Of a DNA stretch of 16,949 nt, positions 1 through 5,656 are shown piece by piece (position 1 is the stretch's first letter; every line of letters starts with the position of its first letter). The position numbers and the translations under genes are program-made. Below the pieces are notes generated by a model. That model was not told where the DNA came from. It made no database searches and saw nothing but the letters and a program-made list of their open reading frames with translations. Source of the DNA: CAWVWF01 sp963933885 (lineage in GTDB: Bacteria; Bacteroidota; Bacteroidia; Flavobacteriales_C; GCA-002722245); contig CAWVWF010000059.1 of the NCBI GenBank assembly GCA_963933885.1, positions 1-16,949 on the forward strand, written 5' to 3'.

Positions 1-140
1 CAATGAGCTATAAATCAATGAAATACAATGTGACTTAAAGGGGTAACCCTATAATTTTATTACTTTTGTGTTTACAAAAACAAAATATTTGAGGAGATAA
101 TAATTTCAACATATAATATAGCTTAATGCTATAATTCTTA
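1..140. other. left-edge intergenic sequence
   Basis: No supported gene lies here. A short open stretch (3-38, ending in TAA) could be the last codons of a gene entering from the left, but twelve codons is too few to claim. A compact palindrome, GGGTAACCC, lies at 41-49. At 61-68 TACTTTTG fits the Bacteroidota -7 consensus TAnnTTTG, but I see no convincing -33 box upstream, so it is at best a weak candidate promoter for the structured RNA that follows. Positions 130-140 begin an 11-bp inverted repeat described with that RNA. Confidence 0.3.
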
Positions 141-280
141 AAAGCGGAAAACGACCAATTTTAAACAGTCTAAGAATTATAAGTAGAATGCTCATCTTTT
201 GGGTGGGCTTCACTTGTTTAGATTGTGGGTGCTTGGTCGTACCTCCGTTTTTGGATAAGTTGAAGTTCTACCCTTTTTTA
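130..280 (+). ncRNA. candidate structured RNA with nested long-range stems
   Basis: Stems can be drawn one inside another: 141-148 with 244-251, 151-158 with 233-240 (8 perfect pairs), 165-173 with 218-226, then a long hairpin 181-215 capped by 190-196/202-208 with loop TTTTG. Four of the pairs are G-U only if the plus strand is transcribed (144/248, 168/223, 192/206, 195/203). On the minus strand they would be A-C mismatches, which favours a plus-strand RNA over a DNA palindrome. A competing perfect 11-bp hairpin, 130-140/171-181, cannot form together with the nested fold. Further alternative pairing (183-188/266-271) leads to a U-rich run after 273. I do not recognise the family. It could be a cis-regulatory leader for the small ORF at 300, a free-standing sRNA, or part of a mobile element. 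No reverse transcriptase is present to support a retron. Confidence 0.5.
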
Positions 281-299
281 TTTTTAAGGAAATAAAAAT

Positions 300-401
300 A
301 TGAGATGCTTAAAAGGAAAAAATGAGTTGTTAGTAGATTCATTTTTTATAAATAAGATTCTAGAACAAAATATTTTATCAAAAATTTCTCAAGGATATTG
401 A
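300..401 (+). CDS. putative 33-aa small protein or leader peptide
   Basis: This ORF begins MRCLKGKNELL and ends ISQGY. A purine-rich AAGGAAAT lies about ten bases before the ATG, which is more ribosome-site-like than most sites in this window. The ORF sits 20 nt after the U-rich end of the structured RNA, and its stop codon lies inside a terminator-like hairpin, so RNA, ORF and hairpin could form one short transcription unit. There is no clear membrane segment or known domain; the composition is mixed, with Lys and Leu common. It could be a regulated small protein, a leader peptide, or chance. Chance is realistic for 34 codons in AT-rich DNA. Confidence 0.3.
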   Translation: MRCLKGKNELLVDSFFINKILEQNILSKISQGY

Positions 402-426
402 ATGAGGTAATTCAATAAACCTTTTT
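391..426 (+). terminator. terminator-like hairpin after the 33-aa ORF
   Basis: ATTGAAT (397-403) pairs with ATTCAAT (410-416) around a GAGGTA loop. The outer AAGG (391-394) pairs with CCTT (420-423), and the T run 422-426 follows at once. The stem is AT-rich with a two/three-base internal loop, so it would be a weak intrinsic terminator. It overlaps the stop codon of the small ORF. Confidence 0.4.
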
Positions 427-635
427 CGTATTGACAAATACAAAAAATGTCTGTAGATAGAATTTAATGTACGGTTTTGATTAAAATTATCGGTATTGGT
501 AAAATAATAGCGATGTGATTTTTAAACATCTGATTACATTAATTTTCAAGAAGCTAGACATCTTTTTCCAACTTCAAAATACTAGAAAAATGATGAATAA
601 ATTCGATGGGGATAATCGAATAAATCATTTTCTAA
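427..635. other. gene-free leader upstream of the recombinase operon
   Basis: I see no ORF with support here. A small hairpin GTATT/AATAC lies at 428-441. The notable structure is an imperfect palindrome at 587-631, ending five bases before the ATG at 636: AAAATGAT (587-594) pairs with ATCATTTT (624-631), and ATTCGAT (601-607) pairs with ATCGAAT (615-621), with loop GGGGATA. It could be an operator, a translation-controlling 5' hairpin, or part of a recombinase attachment site, since large serine recombinases often have their phage-type att site beside their own gene. Which one is not decidable from sequence alone. Confidence 0.4.
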
Positions 636-833
636 ATGTTTTCAGAAGTAGGCAAAGGTGAATTAAGAATCATTACAACTGACGAGCTTCGTGAGTTTGA
701 TGGTTTTGGTCATTTGTCAGATGAAGAAGCTTCAGAAATTATTTCAACATTAAAAGAATTATCATTAATCACTCATAAAATTGTAGTTAATTATGAGCAA
801 CCTCAATCAATTCCAAAGCTTCGCAAAGCGTAA
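636..833 (+). CDS. small acidic protein encoded just before the serine recombinase
   Basis: The product is a 65-aa protein whose central part (about residues 10-50) looks helical and amphipathic, with an acidic segment SDEEASEIISTLKEL and a short hydrophobic C-terminal helix. No transmembrane segment, Cys pair or known motif is visible. Its 3' end overlaps the recombinase start by 41 nt in another reading frame, which suggests translational coupling. I believe small ORFs of this kind occur upstream of recombinase genes in Bacteroidota, but I cannot verify this here. It may be a recombination directionality factor or a regulator; this is inferred only from position. The codon pattern looks like real coding sequence and the ATG follows the 587-631 hairpin directly. 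Confidence 0.6.
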   Translation: MFSEVGKGELRIITTDELREFDGFGHLSDEEASEIISTLKELSLITHKIVVNYEQPQSIPKLRKA

Positions 834-2394
834 CAAAGGAAAAATCGTTAGCAATAACAAGGCTGTTATATATACTCGTGTTTCAGATGTTAAACAGCAA
901 GATAATACCAGTTTAGAAAGTCAGAAAAAGTATTGTACTGAATACGCTCAAAATAAGAATTTTGAGATTTCGGGATATTACGGTGGTACTTATGCAAGTG
1001 CTAAAACAGATGATCGAAAGGCTTTTCAAGAAATGCTAACCGACGTTAGACGAAAGAAAATCTCCAATATTATAGTTTACAGTATCGACCGTTTTTCGAG
1101 AGCTGGAGCAAGTGCAATTTCAACAGTTGAAGAACTAAATCGGAAAGGAATAAATGTAATATCTGTTACTCAGCCAGTAGATACAGAATCATCAACCGGA
1201 ACATTTTTTCAAAACATCAATTTACTCTTTAGTAAATATGATAACGACCAACGAAGAGAAAAGACTATTACTGGAATGAAGCAACGCCTTTTAAATGGTT
1301 ATTGGATGGGAGTTGCCCCTTTAGGTTATAAGAATGCTAGAAACGAGCAGAACATACCCATATTAGAATTAAGTGATAAAGCTAAGTTGATTAAGAAGGC
1401 ATTTTTATGGAAGGCAAGTGAAAGTTTAACTAATGTTGAAATAATTGAGAAGCTAAAACAACGAGGTTTAACTCTGTATAAACAACGCCTTACTGATATG
1501 TTTAGGAATCCCGTTTATTGTGGCTTAATTTCTCATAGCTTACTTGAAGGTGAAATTGTTGAAGGGAAACACCAGGGGATAGTTTCAAAAGATGTTTTTT
1601 TGAAAGTAAATGGGATTCAAGCAAAGAATAATCATAATTACAAGCAAAATAAAACGAACGAGAATCTTCCATTAAAAGGTTTTGCAAAATGTAAAAGCTG
1701 TGGTAGTGCATTAACTGGATATATCGTTAAGAAGAAAAATATCTATTATTATAAGTGTAAAACAATCGCTTGTTCTTGCAATAGAAATACAAATGTGTTG
1801 CACACTAAGTTTGAAGAACTACTTGATACGTATAAAGTTGATTCTAAGCTTTTGGCTCCGTTAAAAACACAACTGCAATATACTTTTGAATACTTCAATG
1901 AATCAAGTAAGGAGAATGAAGATGTATTGAAATACAACTTGAAAAAAGTTAAGGAGAAGATCGAAAAGATAGAAGAACGTTATGTAATAGGGGAGATAGA
2001 AAGAGAAATGTATCAAAAATTCATTTTGAAGTTTAGAGAGGAAGAGGATTCAGTTTTGCAAGAATTAGGTACAAATGGAAATGAGAGTTCGAACCTTGAA
2101 TATTATATTGATTCTTCATTGAAATTATTCAGTAACATCAATGAAATATGGGGTTTAAGTAATTTTAAAGAAAAGCAGAAATTGCAGAATATCCTATTCC
2201 CAAGCGGAATTGAGTACGACCGTAAAAGTGATAGAGTTCGAACCACTAATGCAAATTCCGCTATGGAGCTAATTCGCTCTTTGTCAGTAAGTATGGGGAA
2301 TAAAAAAAGCGAACAAAAAGTAAAAAATACTTATTTGTCCGCTTGTGTGACCCTGGAAGGATTCGAACCTTCAACCGTCAGAGCCGAAATCTGA
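793..2394 (+). CDS. large serine recombinase (resolvase/integrase family)
   Basis: This is a site-specific DNA recombinase that cuts and rejoins att sites through a phosphoserine intermediate. The N-terminal resolvase domain (about residues 23-165) has the YTRVSD motif with nucleophile Ser31 and the SIDRFSR motif with Arg100 and Arg103. A recombinase DNA-binding domain (about 170-290) follows, then a zinc ribbon with Cys300, Cys303, Cys322 and Cys327 or Cys329, and a Lys/Glu-rich coiled coil (about 365-430). At 533 aa it is in the normal range for the family. The first ATG was kept because about 22 residues precede the catalytic domain, as is common. The last ~30 residues are unusual: the frame crosses the antisense strand of a tRNA-Arg terminator and enters the tRNA gene, giving the tail LEGFEPSTVRAEI. 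The native stop was probably elsewhere, or the protein evolved at this junction. The core appears intact, so activity is plausible. Confidence 0.92.
   Translation: MSNLNQFQSFAKRNKGKIVSNNKAVIYTRVSDVKQQDNTSLESQKKYCTEYAQNKNFEISGYYGGTYASAKTDDRKAFQEMLTDVRRKKISNIIVYSIDRFSRAGASAISTVEELNRKGINVISVTQPVDTESSTGTFFQNINLLFSKYDNDQRREKTITGMKQRLLNGYWMGVAPLGYKNARNEQNIPILELSDKAKLIKKAFLWKASESLTNVEIIEKLKQRGLTLYKQRLTDMFRNPVYCGLISHSLLEGEIVEGKHQGIVSKDVFLKVNGIQAKNNHNYKQNKTNENLPLKGFAKCKSCGSALTGYIVKKKNIYYYKCKTIACSCNRNTNVLHTKFEELLDTYKVDSKLLAPLKTQLQYTFEYFNESSKENEDVLKYNLKKVKEKIEKIEERYVIGEIEREMYQKFILKFREEEDSVLQELGTNGNESSNLEYYIDSSLKLFSNINEIWGLSNFKEKQKLQNILFPSGIEYDRKSDRVRTTNANSAMELIRSLSVSMGNKKSEQKVKNTYLSACVTLEGFEPSTVRAEI
2301..2343 (-). 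terminator. intrinsic terminator of tRNA-Arg
   Basis: Read on the minus strand, a strong hairpin begins five bases after the tRNA 3' end. The arms 2334-2343 and 2308-2317 form ten pairs including one G-U, then a bulged T, then five more pairs (2328-2332 with 2318-2322), with a T-rich loop. Seven U residues (2302-2308 complement) close it. This is a textbook Rho-independent terminator. On the plus strand the same bases are codons of the recombinase C-terminus. Confidence 0.8.
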
Positions 2395-2421
2395 TATTCT
2401 ATCCAGTTGAACTACAGAGCC
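2348..2421 (-). tRNA. tRNA-Arg, anticodon UCG
   Basis: The minus strand folds as a complete 74-nt cloverleaf. The acceptor stem is GGCTCTG with CAGGGTC (two G-U pairs), the D stem GTTC/GAAT, the anticodon stem TCAGA/TCTGA around loop TTTCGGC, and the T stem GAAGG/CCTTC around TTCGAAT. The discriminator base is A. Positions 34-36 read TCG, which decodes CGA and probably other CGN arginine codons. The CCA end is not encoded. A strong terminator follows. The last 47 nt of the recombinase ORF overlap the tRNA 3' half on the other strand. tRNA genes are common integration targets, which fits the adjacent recombinase, although the 3' part of the gene here is complete. Confidence 0.93.
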
Positions 2422-2422
2422 A
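2404..2422. repeat. direct repeat copy 1 (within the tRNA-Arg 5' end)
   Basis: These 19 bases, CAGTTGAACTACAGAGCCA, cover the first 18 nt of the tRNA gene plus one flanking base. An identical copy lies at 2459-2477, a period of 55 bp. Confidence 0.9.
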
Positions 2423-2443
2423 TTTTTTTGGTGAGTGGTTTAA

Positions 2444-2479
2444 CAAATCCTAAAAGGACAGTTGAACTACAGAGCCAAT
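2444..2479 (-). promoter_or_regulatory. possible tRNA-Arg promoter
   Basis: On the minus strand TTGG (2478-2475) is followed after 22 nt by TAGGATTTG (2452-2444), which resembles the Bacteroidota -7 box TAnnTTTG with one extra base. Transcription would start near 2437, some 16 nt before the mature tRNA 5' end. The TTGG lies at the edge of the second 19-bp repeat, so the duplicated tRNA piece may supply part of the promoter. The match is imperfect. Confidence 0.25.
2459..2477. repeat. direct repeat copy 2 (orphan tRNA-Arg 5' end)
   Basis: This is an exact 19-bp copy of the tRNA-Arg 5' end, in the same orientation as copy 1, with no recognisable rest of a tRNA attached. It could be a remnant of a tandem tRNA, or one side of an att-like duplication. 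Confidence 0.85.
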
Positions 2480-2630
2480 TATGATAAAGATAGTACAGAT
2501 GAAGTGAAAAATGGTAATGTTTTTTGTTGGAAAAGGAGTTGTTTAGAATACAGATTGAGATTTATTGTGCTTCTTTCTTAATTTCTACAATATTAGTGTG
2601 TATTTTTAGTTGTTCTTAGGATATCATTTT

Positions 2631-4940
2631 ATGAAAAACTTCCTTTATTTATTCGCTTTAGTACTGATTTCTCAAGTAAGTGTTGGTCAGAGTATTGGTG
2701 AATGGCGATCACATTTACCACTCCATAAAGGCTTGTCTGTAGCCAAAGCTGGATCTAAAGTTTATGTAGCTGCTTACCCATCTGTTTTTGTTTATGATAC
2801 AGACGATCAATCAATCACTCAGCTTTCCAAGGTTAATGAGCTATCCGATTTAGGAGCGAAAATCATCCGTTTCAGTGAAAGTTATAACACGGTAATCATA
2901 GGATACGAAACAGGAAATATTGATTTGATTGTAAACAATCTAGTAATTAATATTCCAGATATAGAAAGAAGTTTTATTCAAGGAAACAAGGCTATAAACG
3001 ACATTACGATTAATGGAGGATTCGCATATCTATCTACAGGTTTTGGAGTTGTGGTATTAGATATTCAAAGAAAAGAAATTAAAGAAACTTATACGATAGG
3101 AGACAATGGTTCATATGTAGATGTATCCGATATCGCTATTTTTAATGATACGATTTATGCAGCATCCAAAGATGGATTATTCTACGCGCCATTTACTGGA
3201 GTGAATTTATCTGATTTTCAAGTATGGAACAAAAAATCCGGTTTTTCTTCAGATTTAGAATTGGTGAGTTTAGCGGTAACTGATAATGAATTATACATCG
3301 CAGGAAATTCATCCGCTTATAAGCAAGACACAATTTACAGATACAAAAACGGACAAATTGATATACCACCGATTCCTCATTATAACTATGAGGATGTTTC
3401 GAGGTTAACTTTTAAAAACAATAAGCTATTAATAAGTTCAACCTATGTTGGATTTATTGTAGAGGAAGACTTATCAAGCACTTCGAAAATGTATACCTAT
3501 GGAAGTGGTCTTAGTGGACCCAAACCAAGAGATTTTGATTTCGATAATGGTGTATATTATGTTGCAGATGAAGGGGTTGGTTTAGTTATAAGAAAAAGTT
3601 CATGGGACCATGAAGTTATAACACCTGAAGGGCCAGGTAGTGAGAAGTGCTGGGACTTAAATTATGCAGATGGTGCATTATGGGTAGCTACAGGTTCTTT
3701 GCATTACAATTTGAATAACTTCTGGAAAAAGAATGGAGTGTATCAGTTTAAGGGTAATAACTGGACAAATTACACTCATAATGGCCTTGATTCTATTTAT
3801 GATTTAACAACTATAGCTGTTGATCCAAATAATGGGGATCATGTTTTTGCAGGGAGTTGGGGGAAAGGATTAATGGAACTTAATAATGGAACATTGAGTC
3901 ATTATCACAAAGATAATAGTCCTATAAAATCGATAGCTGCTTTTGATTGGCAAGGAGTAGGTGGTGTTACATTTGATGATAATGGATTGGTTTGGGTTGT
4001 AAATACCCCAAAAAGTGGAAACCCAATTACTGAACCTTTACTGGCGTATGACGGAACTACATGGTATAAATTCACGATGCTTAATATTGCTTCTTCTGGT
4101 CATTATCTCAATCAAATTTATATTGATAACTCTGGATATAAATGGATTGCTACACGTTCCAATGGAATCATTGTATTTGATGATAACGGAACATTAACAG
4201 ATGAAAGTGATGATAGAGTAGTAAGGATCCAAGAGGGAAGTACTGCAGGAGATTTACCATCTAACGAGGTTCATTCTTTAGTGATTGATGATGATGATAA
4301 AGTTTGGATTGGAACAGAAAAAGGTTTGGCAGTTATTCATTCAACAGCAGATGTTTTTGATGGAACTGCTAAGGCTGAGAGAATTATTATTGAGCAAGAT
4401 GGAAACTTTCAATACTTATTAGAAACAGAGGTTATTAGAACAATTGTTAAGGATGGTGGCAACCGTAAATGGGTTGGAACATTTAGTGGAGGAGTTTATT
4501 TAATAAGTGAAGATGGACAAGAAACTATTCATCATTTCACGATAGATAATAGTCCGCTGTTGGCCAACAACGTTATTGATATTGAAGTATTCGGAAACTC
4601 AGGAGAGGTATTCTTTGCGACAGAAAAAGGGTTGATCTCTTATGTTGGAGATGCTACAGATAGCGACAATTATAAAGGACCAGTTTACGCTTTCCCTAAT
4701 CCAGTTAAATCTACTTACAGTGGTGTTATTGGAATAAGAGGATTGGTTGGAAATTCAGAAATTAAAATAACCGATATAACTGGTAACTTGGTTTATGAAA
4801 CTATAGCCGAAGGTGGAACAGCAACTTGGGATGGGAAAACAATGAATGGTAAACGCGTTCAGACAGGGGTTTATATTGTGTTTTCATCAAGCGATGACGG
4901 TTCGGAAACGGAAGTAACAAAAATCCTATTCATTAATTAA
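2631..4940 (+). CDS. porZ: type IX secretion system component PorZ
   Basis: PorZ is a surface-exposed part of the T9SS attachment complex, where it works with the sortase PorU and with PorV and PorQ in attaching cargo to lipopolysaccharide. I start at the second in-frame ATG (2631) because it gives a standard signal peptide, MKNFLYLFALVLISQVSVGQ, which the upstream ATG (2610) would lengthen by seven residues. Mature repeats with WVAT, WIAT, WIGT and WVGT motifs every 40-60 residues indicate two beta-propellers. The C-terminus (about the last 85 residues, from AFPNPV to KILFIN) is a T9SS CTD-like immunoglobulin fold with GNLVYE and TGVYIV. The length, about 770 aa, matches P. gingivalis PorZ. 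The stop overlaps the recO start by one base (TAATG), and porZ-recO linkage supports the call. A generic two-component-regulator propeller protein is the alternative. Confidence 0.85.
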   Translation: MKNFLYLFALVLISQVSVGQSIGEWRSHLPLHKGLSVAKAGSKVYVAAYPSVFVYDTDDQSITQLSKVNELSDLGAKIIRFSESYNTVIIGYETGNIDLIVNNLVINIPDIERSFIQGNKAINDITINGGFAYLSTGFGVVVLDIQRKEIKETYTIGDNGSYVDVSDIAIFNDTIYAASKDGLFYAPFTGVNLSDFQVWNKKSGFSSDLELVSLAVTDNELYIAGNSSAYKQDTIYRYKNGQIDIPPIPHYNYEDVSRLTFKNNKLLISSTYVGFIVEEDLSSTSKMYTYGSGLSGPKPRDFDFDNGVYYVADEGVGLVIRKSSWDHEVITPEGPGSEKCWDLNYADGALWVATGSLHYNLNNFWKKNGVYQFKGNNWTNYTHNGLDSIYDLTTIAVDPNNGDHVFAGSWGKGLMELNNGTLSHYHKDNSPIKSIAAFDWQGVGGVTFDDNGLVWVVNTPKSGNPITEPLLAYDGTTWYKFTMLNIASSGHYLNQIYIDNSGYKWIATRSNGIIVFDDNGTLTDESDDRVVRIQEGSTAGDLPSNEVHSLVIDDDDKVWIGTEKGLAVIHSTADVFDGTAKAERIIIEQDGNFQYLLETEVIRTIVKDGGNRKWVGTFSGGVYLISEDGQETIHHFTIDNSPLLANNVIDIEVFGNSGEVFFATEKGLISYVGDATDSDNYKGPVYAFPNPVKSTYSGVIGIRGLVGNSEIKITDITGNLVYETIAEGGTATWDGKTMNGKRVQTGVYIVFSSSDDGSETEVTKILFIN

Positions 4941-5656
4941 TGCAAGATTCCGACAAGGCGATTGTACTAGGTTCTATCGCAGTAAAGGATAATGCTAATG
5001 TTGTTAAAGTGTTCACTCAAAACAACGGTATACTATCCCTTTATCTTTCTCCAACTGCAAAAAAGCGAGCAGCTAGAAATGCAGTTTTACAGCCTTTAAG
5101 TTTATGTGAAATTGTATTTACAAGTAATAAAAGATCAACGCTTTTAAATTTAAAGGAAGCAAAAATTACAACACCCCTTTTTGGAATTCAAGGAAATATT
5201 TTTAAAAATACCATCGCACTTTTCATGGCAGATGTATTAAATAAAGTAGTTCCTGAAGATACGGATGAAAATCTTTTTGAGTTTTTACACAATGCTATTT
5301 TATTGTTTGATGAATTAGAAGAAGGGATTGCCAATTTTCATATTGCCTTTTTGTTGAGGTTAACAAAATGGCTAGGTTTCTTTCCTCATTTCCATGAAGA
5401 AAATTTTACAAATTTTGATTTAAGAGAAGGTTTATTCATGAAAGGAAGACCAAATCATCCTCATTATTTAAATCATGAGGAAACGCAAACGATAGCACGA
5501 TTTTTGAGGACGACTTGGGAAGAATTAAATACGATAAAAATTCAGGGTAAAGAGCGCCGAATTTTACTCGCAGCAATAATAAATTATTACACTTTGCATA
5601 TCCCAAATTTTAGGGAGCCGAAATCATTGAGTATTTTAGAGGAAGTATTTAGCTAA
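4940..5656 (+). CDS. recO: DNA repair protein RecO
   Basis: RecO loads RecA onto SSB-coated single-stranded DNA with RecR in gap repair (the RecFOR pathway). The N-terminal OB-fold (about residues 1-75) begins with KAIVLGSIAVKDNANVVKVFTQNNG, which resembles RecO N-termini (alternating strands, then LSPTAKK). The rest is a helical domain with LLRLTKWLGFFPH, a typical RecO segment. The region that holds a four-cysteine zinc knuckle in some RecO proteins has no cysteines here. At 238 aa it has normal length. It overlaps porZ by one base and its own stop overlaps the next start by one base, so the three genes are probably translated from one mRNA with coupling. Confidence 0.88.
   Translation: MQDSDKAIVLGSIAVKDNANVVKVFTQNNGILSLYLSPTAKKRAARNAVLQPLSLCEIVFTSNKRSTLLNLKEAKITTPLFGIQGNIFKNTIALFMADVLNKVVPEDTDENLFEFLHNAILLFDELEEGIANFHIAFLLRLTKWLGFFPHFHEENFTNFDLREGLFMKGRPNHPHYLNHEETQTIARFLRTTWEELNTIKIQGKERRILLAAIINYYTLHIPNFREPKSLSILEEVFS

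Noticed and set aside
130..280. Retron msr-msd or integron attC site
   Set aside because: There is no reverse transcriptase or integron integrase in the window, and the ends lack the conserved attC core motifs. The stems and G-U pairs fit a general RNA but not specifically these.
2610..2630. Upstream ATG start for porZ
   Set aside because: It would put seven extra residues before a complete signal peptide; the second ATG gives the standard signal sequence.
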